From Pontibacter sp. E15-1 (GTDB lineage: Bacteria > Bacteroidota > Bacteroidia > Cytophagales > Hymenobacteraceae), in NCBI RefSeq assembly GCF_022601975.1, contig NZ_JAKVIR010000001.1:124001-188000 (forward strand): DNA of 64,000 nucleotides. Reading direction: 5' to 3'. Positions within the stretch are counted from its first letter, which is position 1. Each line of letters begins with the position of its first letter. Both the position numbers and the translations under genes were made by a program. The notes beneath the pieces were generated by a model. It did not search any database and had not been told where the DNA came from. It saw only the letters and a list, made by a program, of their open reading frames with translations. Below are positions 1 to 8,684 of this stretch, one piece after another.

Positions 1-56
1 GCCCATGGTATGACGCAGGCACTTTGTCAGTAGAAGTAGTATGAATATCCTTGAAA

Positions 57-93
57 TCTGGAAGGTATGGACTCTATTCTGGAAGGTATGGAC
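57..93. repeat. Direct repeat, 16 bp twice at 21-bp period
   Basis: TCTGGAAGGTATGGAC occurs at 57-72 and again at 78-93. The unit is visible directly; function unknown. It lies in the gene-free left edge downstream of the first sulfatase. Confidence 0.6.
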
Positions 94-153
94 GCTATGG
101 TGAAACGAATAAACTTCACAGGGACTTTGCCCCGCTCGCAGAGGCTTAATAGA

Positions 154-183
154 GGCACTTGCAAGGCCGCAACCGCAAGTGCC
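154..183 (-). terminator. Hairpin downstream of sulfatase 1
   Basis: GGCACTTGC (154-162) pairs with GCAAGTGCC (175-183) around a 12-nt loop, just past the stop of the minus-strand sulfatase at 196. No clear T-run follows on the minus strand, so termination is only probable. Confidence 0.45.
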
Positions 184-195
184 CTGCGGCCGAGG

Positions 196-1764
196 TTACT
201 GCTGTTTTTGATAATCCGGTCTTGTCGGGGCGGTGCGCACCTCCTCCCACAGCGAGGCCAGTTCCTGCGCTTCGCTGGTATGCTCCCCGATCACGTTCTG
301 CTGCTCCGCCATGTCCTCTTTTAGGTGGTAGAGCCTTGGCGAAGTGCCCCATCCTGCCCTGACACCCTTGACTGCCAGCCAGTCTGGGGTTGCGCCTCCG
401 GCGGTGATGTACTTCCAGCCGTTTTTGCGCACGGCGAAGGCATAGGCTTCTTCCACCAGATATGGCCTGGATTCGGTGCTGGCGGCTCTCCACGATTCCA
501 GCATGTTAAAGCTGTCCGGGGCCTCGTTGCCTGCCAGGCTGTGGCCAACCAGCGAAGCAAAGGAGGCATACAAATCCACCTGGCTTAGCATCGCGTTGCT
601 CTTGGTGCCCGGCTTTATCCTGCCTTTCCAGTACACGATGGTGGGTACGCGGGTGCCTGCCTCCAGCACACTGTATTTTCCCCCGCCAAAGTCACCGCTT
701 GGTTTGTGTTCCCCTAACAGCTCCACGGCGCGGTCCGCGTAGCCGTCATCCAGCACAGGGCCGTTGTCCGACGTAAAAATCACGAGGGTGTTTTCCAGCA
801 GCCCCTGCTGCGCTAAGGCGTCCATGAGTTCAGACACTGCCCAGTCCATCTGCAGAATCGCGTCTCCCCTTGGGCCCATGCCGCTCTTGCCGACAAAACG
901 GCTGTTCGGCACACGCGGCACATGGATGTCGTGGAGGGCATAGTATAGGAAAAAAGGCTTGTCGTCAGCGGCTCCGATAAACTCTTTTGCCTTCGTGGAG
1001 AGCATGTCAGCCAGCGTCTCATCTTCCCACAGCGCGGACTCGCCGCCCTTCATGTAGCCGATGCGGCTAACGCCGTTGGTGATTGTGCCGCTGTGCTGCG
1101 GGTCAGCCCCCATCTTGAGCAGGTCGGGCCGCTCCATACCCGTAGGCCGGTCACTGATGTTCTCTGCATAGCTCACCTCCACCGGGTCGTTCGGGTCCAG
1201 GCCCACAATCTGCTGGTTCTCCATGTACACCGTCGGCACACGGTCACCTGTCGAGGGGAGGATGAAGCTGTAGTCGAAGCCGATCTCCTTCGGACCGGGC
1301 CCCACACGCTCATTCCAGTTGATATTGCCACGCCCCAGGCCAAGGTGCCATTTGCCAATAACGGCTGTGCGGTAGCCGTTTTGCTGCAGCATTTTGGGCA
1401 GGGTCGGGAGCTGCGGGTCGATGATCAGCGGGGCGTCTCCCGGAAGCACGGCGGCCTTGTTCCGGAACGCATAGCTCCCTGTCAGCAGCGAGTACCGGGA
1501 GGGGGTGCAGGTGGCTGCCGTGCAGTGGGCATCTGTAAACTGGGCACCTTCGGCGGCCAATTGGTCTATGGCAGGCGTCTTCAGCCCTTTGGCCCCATAC
1601 ACGCCAATATCTCCGTAGCCCACGTCATCAGAATAGATAATGACAATGTTGGGCTTGCTTTGCTTACTGCCATGGCCTTCTGATGCAGCAGAAGGGTTAC
1701 TGCATGCAGCCAAACTTACTGAAGCAGCAAGTAAACTTAATAGGTAAATTCGCTTGATAACCAT
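196..1764 (-). CDS. Sulfatase 1 (formylglycine-dependent arylsulfatase family, lipoprotein)
   Basis: A 522-residue S1-family sulfatase expected to remove sulfate esters from polysaccharide-derived sugars outside the cell. The start gives a lipoprotein signal with the lipobox cysteine at about residue 21 (SLAAC). Metal-binding Asp-Asp lies near residues 46-47 (IIYSDD), and the cysteine converted to formylglycine is about Cys86 in the C-T-P-S-R signature, followed by the usual LLTG. A conserved GKWHLG segment follows. Length is normal for the family. It sits in a minus-strand run with a GH16 agarase, a second sulfatase and a glycosidase-like protein, so the likely substrate is a sulfated galactan. 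The exact sulfate position cleaved cannot be told from sequence. Confidence 0.92.
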   Translation of the reverse strand: MVIKRIYLLSLLAASVSLAACSNPSAASEGHGSKQSKPNIVIIYSDDVGYGDIGVYGAKGLKTPAIDQLAAEGAQFTDAHCTAATCTPSRYSLLTGSYAFRNKAAVLPGDAPLIIDPQLPTLPKMLQQNGYRTAVIGKWHLGLGRGNINWNERVGPGPKEIGFDYSFILPSTGDRVPTVYMENQQIVGLDPNDPVEVSYAENISDRPTGMERPDLLKMGADPQHSGTITNGVSRIGYMKGGESALWEDETLADMLSTKAKEFIGAADDKPFFLYYALHDIHVPRVPNSRFVGKSGMGPRGDAILQMDWAVSELMDALAQQGLLENTLVIFTSDNGPVLDDGYADRAVELLGEHKPSGDFGGGKYSVLEAGTRVPTIVYWKGRIKPGTKSNAMLSQVDLYASFASLVGHSLAGNEAPDSFNMLESWRAASTESRPYLVEEAYAFAVRKNGWKYITAGGATPDWLAVKGVRAGWGTSPRLYHLKEDMAEQQNVIGEHTSEAQELASLWEEVRTAPTRPDYQKQQ

Positions 1765-1910
1765 TCGTCAGTATAAGTTGAGCGCTGTAATTCTAACTTA
1801 CTAAAAATACTTTTGCATTACTGCTGGATGACCAGCCGCACAGTCTGTGCCTGCTGCTTGTCATGGGCTGAAACCACCTACATTCCTTGGCGCATCGCCC
1901 ACCGGCTGTT

Positions 1911-2933
1911 TTACTTTTCAACAGGCTTGTAAATCCGAATCCAATCCACTTTAAAGGTATGGTCTTCTTTCTTTGCGAGTTCACTGTCTGTTGGCGTAAA
2001 GGTGTCAGACTGTAGCCCCGAAGCCGGGCTTGACCTCCAGGTTTGGTCTTCGGTGTTGATGATGATATCCATTTCCTTGCTTAGGCCCGTGCGCGTGTCT
2101 ACGCTGGTGTTGCCCGGCTCGGTGGCATTGGTGAAATGCTTTGGGTCTATCATCGCTTTGCCTGATACCGTCCGGACCAAGACCCCGTCGATATAGTACT
2201 CCAGGTGCCACGGGTCTTTCCAATACACCCCGTAGCGGTGAAAGTCCTCTCGCCAGGTTGTCCCGTTTTTATACCACGTTCCCGCGTCAAGGGGCTGGTA
2301 GTCCTGGAAGGGATTCCGCACAAAAACATGGTGGCTGATGTGAATTTTTTTCTCAAAATAAGAGTGATCTTTCTGCGCACTCTCCGAGTAAGCTGCACCG
2401 TAAGCCTCTACAATGTCTATCTCCTGCGTATCGTCGGGGCTCAGCAACCACACATCCGAGGCCAGGGTGGAGTTCATTACCTTGGCGCGCGCCTCTATGT
2501 ACACAGGGTAAACCACCCTTGATTTGGAGGTGATGCAGCCCAGGTTGATTTTCTCCGAACCAGGCTTTCTGGAAGCGGGCAGCTGCAAATACCCACCGGC
2601 TACCAACGAATGGCTTCTATCCCACTCTGTCAGTCCGGGGCCTTTCCAGCCGTTGTGGTAAAAATCATCCCACTTAGCAAAGAAGGTGGTCCCTTTATTG
2701 TCTGCCAGTGCCTCGTACTCAAAATCGTCGGACATTTCCTGAAACTGCCATACCTTGTCCGCGCCAGCACTGGCGGGCACCGGAATGGACTTCCAGTCGC
2801 TTGCAGCAGTGGGTACTGGATCAGGCGTGTCTGTTGGCGAGGGATTTACAGAACCGCCGTTAGAAGCACAGTTGGAGCATGCAAACAAAACAACAGCGGA
2901 TAGAACTGTAACGAAGGCTTTTTTTCTCATCAT
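1911..2933 (-). CDS. GH16 beta-agarase, lipoprotein
   Basis: A 340-residue glycoside hydrolase family 16 enzyme. The N-terminus is a lipoprotein signal (cysteine near residue 19), followed by a Pro/Thr-rich linker at about 28-45 and then the catalytic domain. The GH16 catalytic signature E-I-D-I-V-E is at about 171-176, giving nucleophile Glu171 and acid/base Glu176. The surroundings (WLLSPDDTQ before the motif, HISHHVF and GVYWKDPWHLEYYIDG after it, WRSSPASGL and a C-terminal VDWIRIYKP) match marine beta-agarases that cut the beta-1,4 bonds of agarose, rather than laminarinases or lichenases. The neighbouring sulfatases fit red-algal polysaccharide use. It is well separated from both neighbours, so it may be transcribed alone. 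Confidence 0.9.
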   Translation of the reverse strand: MMRKKAFVTVLSAVVLFACSNCASNGGSVNPSPTDTPDPVPTAASDWKSIPVPASAGADKVWQFQEMSDDFEYEALADNKGTTFFAKWDDFYHNGWKGPGLTEWDRSHSLVAGGYLQLPASRKPGSEKINLGCITSKSRVVYPVYIEARAKVMNSTLASDVWLLSPDDTQEIDIVEAYGAAYSESAQKDHSYFEKKIHISHHVFVRNPFQDYQPLDAGTWYKNGTTWREDFHRYGVYWKDPWHLEYYIDGVLVRTVSGKAMIDPKHFTNATEPGNTSVDTRTGLSKEMDIIINTEDQTWRSSPASGLQSDTFTPTDSELAKKEDHTFKVDWIRIYKPVEK

Positions 2934-3120
2934 ATGGTTTTCCGATAATAGGACCGATAGCTTTGATTAGTGGTTAAGCCACATATAGATAAAATTAGCA
3001 CTGCACTTGTCCCTGAAGCGCCAGTTTGTGTTTTATCCAAATATGTAGGAAGCATAAGTATACAGGCTGCCTTGATACAAAAAGGCAGCCTGTATGAAAG
3101 GCTAAAAGTTGGTTAAGGCC

Positions 3121-3281
3121 TTAATTCTACTTCTGTTAGCGTGATATCGTCCATGTAAAACTGGAGAGGCTGCGGGTTATTTGGGTTCTCTCCGCGTATC
3201 ATAAATCGATAGTTACCTGATTTAGGAAACTTAGCAAAGGTGGTACGCAGGAGCTTAATCGTCCCAATGCGCTGCAATCAC
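3121..3281 (-). pseudogene. C-terminal remnant of a carbohydrate-binding-like domain
   Basis: The minus strand downstream of sulfatase 2 stays open for about 53 codons to a TAA at 3121-3123. It reads like a beta-sandwich end: KFPKSGNYRFMIRG, then PLQFYMDDITLTEVELRP. That is typical of CBM-like domains at the C-terminus of secreted polysaccharide enzymes. The frame is closed by a TGA just upstream and has no start, and it overlaps the last codons of the sulfatase in another frame. I read it as the tail of a lost gene truncated by a rearrangement that joined it to the sulfatase. The domain family is not certain. Confidence 0.5.
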
Positions 3282-4883
3282 CTTCTGGATGTGCGGATAC
3301 TTTTCATCTGTCTCGTTCAGGGCTTCACGCTTTTCCTTCAACTGTGTTTTCAAGTCTGCGATAATGGCCTGGTAGGCTGGGTCGCCATACCGGTTATGGA
3401 CCTCTTCCGGATCTTTGCTGAGGTCATAAAATTCCCAGGCGGCAGGTGTCTGTTCGATGAGGTATGACTCCTTCTGCCAGGGCATCGAAGGCTTTCCCAT
3501 AACACGCATGTCGCTTGGCAGGCCATAGTAAAAGATGAGCTTGTACTCTTTTGTCCGGATGCCGAAGTGGGCCGGCACATCGTGGTGCATCAGGTGCATC
3601 CAATAGCGGTAATACGTAGCGGTTTGCGTCGATTCTGTTTTCTCTCCTTTGAGCACGGGCAGGAAGCTGTTTCCCTGCATATAGTCAGGCACCTGCCCAC
3701 CAGCCATTGCCAGCATGGTAGGGGCGAAATCGGTGTTGTTGATGAGCGCCTGCGTGCGGCTACCCGGCTTAACCATGCCGGGGTAATGCACTATAAAAGG
3801 CATGCGCATCGACTCGTCATACATCCAGCGCTTGTCCATGTAGTCGTGTTCTCCCAGCATAAAGCCTTGGTCGCCGGTATAGATAATGATGGTGTTTTCC
3901 CAAAGTCCGTTCTCTTTGAGGTAGGCAAACAGTCTGCCCAGGTTGTCATCCACGCCCTTCACGCAGCGCAGGTAGCGCTTCAGGTATTCCTGATAAGCCA
4001 GGTGCGTGGCCTCCTTTTGATCAGACGACTTGATGTCATACTGCTTGGTGTAACTGCGGTATGGGTGCCGATCCGAAACTGAGGTGCCGATGCGGTGACT
4101 CAAGCTGTCGTTCTTGCCTTTCGTGGCCTCAGAGCCAAACTGGGGCTGTCCGTACAGGCTGGCTGGCTCCGGAATCTCTGTGTCTTCCAGGTAGCTGGCG
4201 TAGCGGGGGGCAAACTCAAAATCATCGTGCGGCGCTTTGTAATGGTGCATCAGGAAGAAGGGCTGGTCTTTGTCGCGCCTGTTTTTCAGCCAGTCCAGCG
4301 TTCTATCGGTGATAATGTCTGTGGAGTGCCCCTGGTAGGTAACCAGGTTATTGGGCCAGGCCCCCTCGTCTTTCTTACGGAAGTCCGGGTTAAAGTATTT
4401 CCCTTGTACCGGCAGCACCTCGTAGTAATCAAAGGCGGCTGGCTCATCAACCAAGTGCCACTTGCCGATGATGGCCGTCTGGTATCCAAGCTTCTTCATC
4501 TCCATCGGCAGGTACTGCTTTTCAGGGGGCAGGTGCCCGTCCAGATCAAGCACACCGTTGGCCTGGCTGTACTGCCCGGTCATCACACTGGCCCGGCTGG
4601 GCGTGCAGATAGAGTTGTTGCAGAACGCCTGCTCAAACACCATCCCCTCCTGGCCCAGCGCGTCCAGTACGGGTGTTGGGTTCAGTGCGGCCAGCCTGCT
4701 GCCGTAGATGCCAAAGGCCTGGGTGGTATGGTCATCCGACATGATGTAGAGGATGTTGGGCTTCTGCTGCGTTTCGGTTTCAGCTACCTCTTTCTGCGTT
4801 TGGCAGGAAGCAGACACAGCCAGCAGTGCCAGCGGCATGATAAAATTGAAAACCTTCCCTTTGTTGATAGAATTAAAAAACAT
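3255..4883 (-). CDS. Sulfatase 2 (formylglycine-dependent, lipoprotein)
   Basis: A 542-residue S1-family sulfatase. It has a lipoprotein signal (SASC, cysteine near residue 27), metal-ligand Asp-Asp near 50-51 (IMSDD) and the formylglycine cysteine at about Cys93 in C-T-P-S-R. GKWHL, GDQGFMLGEH and DKRWMYDES segments follow, typical of polysaccharide (iduronate/choline-type) sulfatases acting on algal glycans. It is only distantly similar to the first sulfatase, so the two probably remove different sulfate groups. The gene ends inside an overlapping remnant of another coding region (3121-3281), which suggests the junction is a past recombination point. A 42-nt gap separates its start from the DUF5060 gene upstream, so the two may be co-transcribed. 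Confidence 0.91.
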   Translation of the reverse strand: MFFNSINKGKVFNFIMPLALLAVSASCQTQKEVAETETQQKPNILYIMSDDHTTQAFGIYGSRLAALNPTPVLDALGQEGMVFEQAFCNNSICTPSRASVMTGQYSQANGVLDLDGHLPPEKQYLPMEMKKLGYQTAIIGKWHLVDEPAAFDYYEVLPVQGKYFNPDFRKKDEGAWPNNLVTYQGHSTDIITDRTLDWLKNRRDKDQPFFLMHHYKAPHDDFEFAPRYASYLEDTEIPEPASLYGQPQFGSEATKGKNDSLSHRIGTSVSDRHPYRSYTKQYDIKSSDQKEATHLAYQEYLKRYLRCVKGVDDNLGRLFAYLKENGLWENTIIIYTGDQGFMLGEHDYMDKRWMYDESMRMPFIVHYPGMVKPGSRTQALINNTDFAPTMLAMAGGQVPDYMQGNSFLPVLKGEKTESTQTATYYRYWMHLMHHDVPAHFGIRTKEYKLIFYYGLPSDMRVMGKPSMPWQKESYLIEQTPAAWEFYDLSKDPEEVHNRYGDPAYQAIIADLKTQLKEKREALNETDEKYPHIQKVIAAHWDD

Positions 4884-4925
4884 AGCAAACCCAGACGGGC
4901 GTTTAGTTGCGTTTCGGTAACTGTT

Positions 4926-6704
4926 TTACTTTTTATAAATGTAGGCCACCCAGTCTTCATCCGGGTCTGTGGGCGGGAGGCCAAGGCTTCGCTTACCTCC
5001 GCCCCGAAGTGTTTTCACCTTTCCGTTTAGCATTTTGCCGCCTGCGCGCGGGTTATACCACTTCACGGTATAGCTTCCGCCAAACTGCTTCAGGTCGATC
5101 GTCGCTTCTCCCCCTGCTTCGAGGTATACCACATAGTGCCCGCCTTCCTGGGCAAAGCAGTAGCCCTTGGCAACAGACACCAGGTCGGGATGGGGCTGCA
5201 TTGCATCGAGAGGGAGTTTCTGAAAAAAATCCGTAGCGTTGCTGGTCATGCGCCAGATGCGGTCGCGGCTGTGCCAGTCCTCGCAGTTGAGGTCGTTGTG
5301 CGGGTACTTATACCCAAAGTAATGCTCAATTCCGGCACCGCCTGCCATCAGGTTCGCCCAAATCACTTGCCGCCGCACGGTATCCTGCTGTCCGACATAG
5401 GTATCCGGCAGCACCCCGGTATCGGCAGGCCCGATTTCGTCAATCCACACAACCCACTTTTTACCCGCCTCTGCTGACTGTTTTCGCCAGTCAGCGGTTA
5501 CCTGATATGCGTCTTTCAGGTGATGGATCTGGAACGAAACGCCATCCAGTTCGCTCTTGTCGCCGAGCAGGGGGGCCATGGTGCGCTCGTGGTCGCTCAA
5601 CTCGGGCAGGGTATGGATAACCACCGGGTTTTGGTATGGGTCCAGCGCATGCATGTAACTGATCATATCCTTCCGGAGCTTGTCGGTCTGTCCGATGGGC
5701 GTCCAGGGGGCGATGCCATTCTCCTCGCCCATGTTCCAGATCAGGCCAGGGTGATGGGCAAAGCGGGCCACAAGTTCTCGGTAGTATAACTTGCGCTGAA
5801 TCCCGGTCTGGCCGATATCCAGCAGGCACTCGTTTTCCGTTTCCTGGGTCACGACGTGCTTTACCAGGCCCAGCTTGCCCATGTGCGCGAAAACCAGGTC
5901 CCACTGGTCCAGTTTACTACAGTCAAAGCGGTAGCGCTCGTGTTCGTCTGTCCAGGGCCATACGTCTTTGCCATCGCCCATTACGTTCATCGTCAGGAAA
6001 TAAACCGCGTTAATCCCCGTGGAGGAGAGGTAATTCAGCGCCCCGATCAGGTTCTTGCCTTTGCTTTTTTGCCAGGTTGGGTCGCCTTCCCTCCACTCCG
6101 AAGCGTGCGGCTCGAAGCGATGCTTTGCCGGTGTCTGGTCAAACTCGTAGTAGCCCAGGAGGTCTTCAGGGCTGTTGGCACCTCCTTTCACAAAGTATTC
6201 CCCTGTGCCTGCAAATTGCAGGTAGTGGCTGTCTGTATGCAGGAGCCGTCCTTTGGCCCGAAGGTCTTTCCCCGCCTTGTCTGATTTCGAGATCGCCAGT
6301 TTGCCTTTCGCACCGTCCGGTGCCATGGGGCCGCCATCGGAAGGGTTGTCGCTTATGGCTATGTTTTTGCCTTTTCGGAAAGACACCTGATAGGCCCACT
6401 CGCCCGGGTGTGGAGGCGCAAACCGGACCTGCCACTTGTTCCCCGACCGCGCTCCTGTCTGCCCTGCATTGCCGTCTGCGGCATAAAAGCCGGGAATCGT
6501 GAGCGTTTTGCTCCCATCGCTGAACGTGACTTCCATGCGGTAGTTCAGGAAAGGGTTCAGTGTATCAAACTCACTGGTCTCGGGCCCATCAAATGTGAGT
6601 GTGACACAATGCCAGGTCTTGAGTTCGCCCGTGATTTGCTGGGCAGACACCAGCCTACCAGTTAGGAGAAGTAAAACAAGAAGTACGTTTACAGTCTTAT
6701 ACAT
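4926..6704 (-). CDS. DUF5060 / TIM-barrel glycosidase-like secreted protein
   Basis: A 592-residue secreted protein: signal peptide to about residue 21 (RLVSAQ), a DUF5060-type beta-sandwich at about 23-120, a TIM-barrel-like region at about 160-490, and a C-terminal beta domain resembling the putative collagen-binding module (YVVYLEAGG, then YTVKWYNPRAGG). Candidate catalytic acids are the glutamates in NMGEEN (324-329) and the Asp/Glu in WIDEIG (420-425), placed as in clan A glycosidases. Proteins of this make-up recur in red-algal polysaccharide loci. Exact activity is unknown; the agarase and sulfatase neighbours suggest an oligosaccharide of agar or carrageenan type. It is the first gene of the minus-strand cluster. 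Confidence 0.7.
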   Translation of the reverse strand: MYKTVNVLLVLLLLTGRLVSAQQITGELKTWHCVTLTFDGPETSEFDTLNPFLNYRMEVTFSDGSKTLTIPGFYAADGNAGQTGARSGNKWQVRFAPPHPGEWAYQVSFRKGKNIAISDNPSDGGPMAPDGAKGKLAISKSDKAGKDLRAKGRLLHTDSHYLQFAGTGEYFVKGGANSPEDLLGYYEFDQTPAKHRFEPHASEWREGDPTWQKSKGKNLIGALNYLSSTGINAVYFLTMNVMGDGKDVWPWTDEHERYRFDCSKLDQWDLVFAHMGKLGLVKHVVTQETENECLLDIGQTGIQRKLYYRELVARFAHHPGLIWNMGEENGIAPWTPIGQTDKLRKDMISYMHALDPYQNPVVIHTLPELSDHERTMAPLLGDKSELDGVSFQIHHLKDAYQVTADWRKQSAEAGKKWVVWIDEIGPADTGVLPDTYVGQQDTVRRQVIWANLMAGGAGIEHYFGYKYPHNDLNCEDWHSRDRIWRMTSNATDFFQKLPLDAMQPHPDLVSVAKGYCFAQEGGHYVVYLEAGGEATIDLKQFGGSYTVKWYNPRAGGKMLNGKVKTLRGGGKRSLGLPPTDPDEDWVAYIYKK

Positions 6705-7460
6705 ATAAATCGCTTTTTGTTAGTGAATGTAATATATCCAGAAAAATAAACCCAGGCTTGGGAAAAGGTTTGTGCAAGCCGCAGGTATATAGCCCGGGCG
6801 CTGAGTTAAAAGCAGCAGAAAATGGTCCCAAGGCGAGTTGACAAGTAAGCGAATGCCTTGGCAGCGCACTCAAACCTTACGCTGGGTTTACTATTGAGCG
6901 TTTCGCCAAAGGTCGCGAGTAAAGCTTATTCGTATTTATTTTTGGCTGATTTACAGACGATTATACTGATATCCAGGGTGATGGTTTACGAAATGCAATC
7001 GGCTGGCTGGTGAGTCTGACCCAGATTCTGTTGCACACGCTTTAGCCGCGCTTGTAACCGAGTTACGCCACCGTGGTCAGGAATCGTCCGTCCGTGGAAG
7101 CAACAACGGCTACTACATCCGGTAGCTTTATACCCATTTTTTTGAGTACCTAAATCGCCTGAAAAGCCATCGGGCCGTTGATGGCGACAATTCGGTCGAG
7201 AGGCACCGTCGCATCCAGAAGTATGTTAGTCTGTTGCACGCAGTTGGCCGATGAGCAATCGCAACATACCTAAAAAGTTTTCTACTCTACACCTTATATA
7301 TGGTTATTCACTCAATTTATCCCGTTTTAGCAATAACAAAAATGTGCATGTTACAATTAAAGACTAATATTATCGTACATTGTGTTATATAGCCTCCACT
7401 CTAAGTTAGTTGGTGGGCACTGTCAATCTCTCCTCATACTGATTAAATTGATTGAAGTGT
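6705..7460. other. Long spacer between the galactan cluster and the response regulator
   Basis: About 750 bases without an intact gene. 6705-6950 should hold the promoter of the minus-strand DUF5060 gene, though I saw no convincing -7/-33 pair. 6957-7266 carries a decayed LacI-type regulator (listed separately). 7267-7460 is AT-rich and should hold the promoter of the response regulator. Confidence 0.7.
6957..7266 (-). pseudogene. Decayed LacI-family regulator, C-terminal half
   Basis: Read on the minus strand, the segment gives DATVPLDRIVAINGPMAFQ, then an in-frame stop, then VLKKMGIKLPDVVAVV and FLTTVA. This is the pattern of the effector-binding half of LacI-type repressors, where a 'D.I.A.ND.MA.GA...LK..GI.VPEDVAVVGFDD...LTTV' core is expected. 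More stops and at least one frame change follow towards 6957. No helix-turn-helix part remains. LacI regulators commonly control polysaccharide genes, so this may once have governed the adjacent cluster. Assigned by eye from a short stretch. Confidence 0.5.
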
Positions 7461-7862
7461 ATGCATGAATTGGGCAAAGTCTTACTGGTTGACGACGACG
7501 CGGCACATACGTACTTAAGTGCACGTGCATTGTGCAAGGCAAACGCGATAGAGCAGGTATTTGAAGCGGAAAACGGAAGCAGGGCGCTTGAACTGCTTCT
7601 GAGTGAGGCGATGGACCTCATCTTGCTGGATGTGAATATGCCGGTTATGAATGGGTATGAATTTTTAGAGGCCCTTAAAAAGCTTGTGGAAACGACAGGT
7701 ATTATCCCCCCTACCGTTGTCTTGATGACCACCTCTGAGAAATATGAAGGAAGTGACCGTGTCACCCAGAACCCGATGATAAAGGGGTTGCTAACCAAGC
7801 CGCTCACCAATGACCAGATAAACTACCTGGTCAGCTTTGCCGGGGTCGAAAGGCAAGTCTGA
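7461..7862 (+). CDS. Single-domain response regulator (CheY-like)
   Basis: A receiver domain alone, with no output domain. From the ATG at 7461 (preferred to a TTG nine bases upstream) the acidic pocket is Asp11-Asp13, the phospho-acceptor Asp57 (LILLDVNMP), the switch Thr about 88 (LMTTS) and the conserved Lys about 113 (LTKPLT). It probably carries phosphate from a histidine kinase encoded elsewhere to a partner protein; no kinase is nearby. It converges on the Rrf2 regulator, whose stop lies 18 bases away. Confidence 0.88.
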   Translation: MHELGKVLLVDDDAAHTYLSARALCKANAIEQVFEAENGSRALELLLSEAMDLILLDVNMPVMNGYEFLEALKKLVETTGIIPPTVVLMTTSEKYEGSDRVTQNPMIKGLLTKPLTNDQINYLVSFAGVERQV

Positions 7863-7880
7863 AGAGGGTCAATTATTCCT

Positions 7881-8324
7881 TTAGCCCTTGTGTAAATTAG
7901 TGATAAAATAGTTGCCCGACTGAATGCTGCCTACCAGGTCCTGTATGGTTTTGGTACTGAACACCCGGAGCAAATGATCGCGGTAGGCTTTTATGTCGTT
8001 GTGCAGCGGGCACGGGTGCTTATCGGAGCATTGTTTCATACCCATCCCGCACTTTTTAAAGTCTTCCAGGCCATCAATTGTACGAATCACCTCCAGTATG
8101 CTTATCTCGCTGCCAGGCCGGTGTAGGTAAAAGCCGCCTCCGGGCCCTTTCGCTGACGCGATCATACCCTTCCGCACTAAATCCTGCAGTATCTTGCCCA
8201 TGAAATGAGTGGGCAATTCCAGATCTTTGGCTATTTCTTTTACCCCTATCCGCTGTCCCTGCCCATTGTTGAGTGCTATATACACGATGGCCCGCAGCGC
8301 ATATTCTGTTGTTTTTGATAGCAT
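7881..8324 (-). CDS. Rrf2-family regulator, NsrR/IscR-like with three cysteines
   Basis: A 147-residue Rrf2 regulator. The winged helix is at about 1-70 (TTEYALRAIVYIA, then KGPGGGFYL). The cluster-binding loop carries Cys92, Cys99 and Cys105 (C-x6-C-x5-C), the ligand set used by NsrR and IscR to hold an iron-sulfur cluster. Its place beside NO-detoxification and N2O-reduction genes argues for an NO-sensing NsrR-like repressor. A matching dyad lies over the promoters of the RIC gene (12515-12540) and of the nos operon (21402-21427). No such dyad lies before the gene itself. The NsrR role is inference; family membership is clear. Confidence 0.85.
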   Translation of the reverse strand: MLSKTTEYALRAIVYIALNNGQGQRIGVKEIAKDLELPTHFMGKILQDLVRKGMIASAKGPGGGFYLHRPGSEISILEVIRTIDGLEDFKKCGMGMKQCSDKHPCPLHNDIKAYRDHLLRVFSTKTIQDLVGSIQSGNYFITNLHKG

Positions 8325-8369
8325 GGCTTCTCATTTCTATACTCCGAACTATTTACGCATACGAAGGTA

Positions 8370-8684
8370 TCATAACTTACCGAGCTGCCGCACTCCTTCC
8401 GCTGTAATCCTCTCAGGCGTCCACATCGGCAACCACACTAGCTCTACCTCTACCGCCATGTTCGGATAGCGCTTCAGCAGCAGTTGCTCTACCGCTGTTT
8501 TAAGGGTTCCGCTCATTGGGCAGCCCGGAGTGGTCAGCGTCAGCTCAATGTGTAGCGTATTATCTTTCAGGCTTACTTTATAAACAAGCCCAAGATCCAC
8601 GATATTAATTCCTATTTCCGGGTCAATAACGCATTTGAGTGATTCTAACACATCCGACTCGATATCACCTGTTTGCATTTTCAT
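8370..8684 (-). CDS. DUF59 / MIP18-family iron-sulfur assembly factor
   Basis: A 104-residue DUF59 protein, the SufT/PaaD-like family that helps load iron-sulfur clusters. The core is VIDPEIGINIVDLGLVY, and the conserved cysteine lies in the TTPGCPM motif. Its start overlaps the end of the upstream membrane-protein gene by 20 bases, so it is translationally coupled and is the last gene of the 8370-11304 operon. In this NO-related setting it may repair clusters damaged by NO or mature a metalloprotein of the operon. Confidence 0.85.
   Translation of the reverse strand: MKMQTGDIESDVLESLKCVIDPEIGINIVDLGLVYKVSLKDNTLHIELTLTTPGCPMSGTLKTAVEQLLLKRYPNMAVEVELVWLPMWTPERITAEGVRQLGKL

Noticed and set aside
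67-493. Several short frames at the left edge
   Set aside because: They overlap sulfatase 1 in other frames or cross the direct repeat; no domain pattern.
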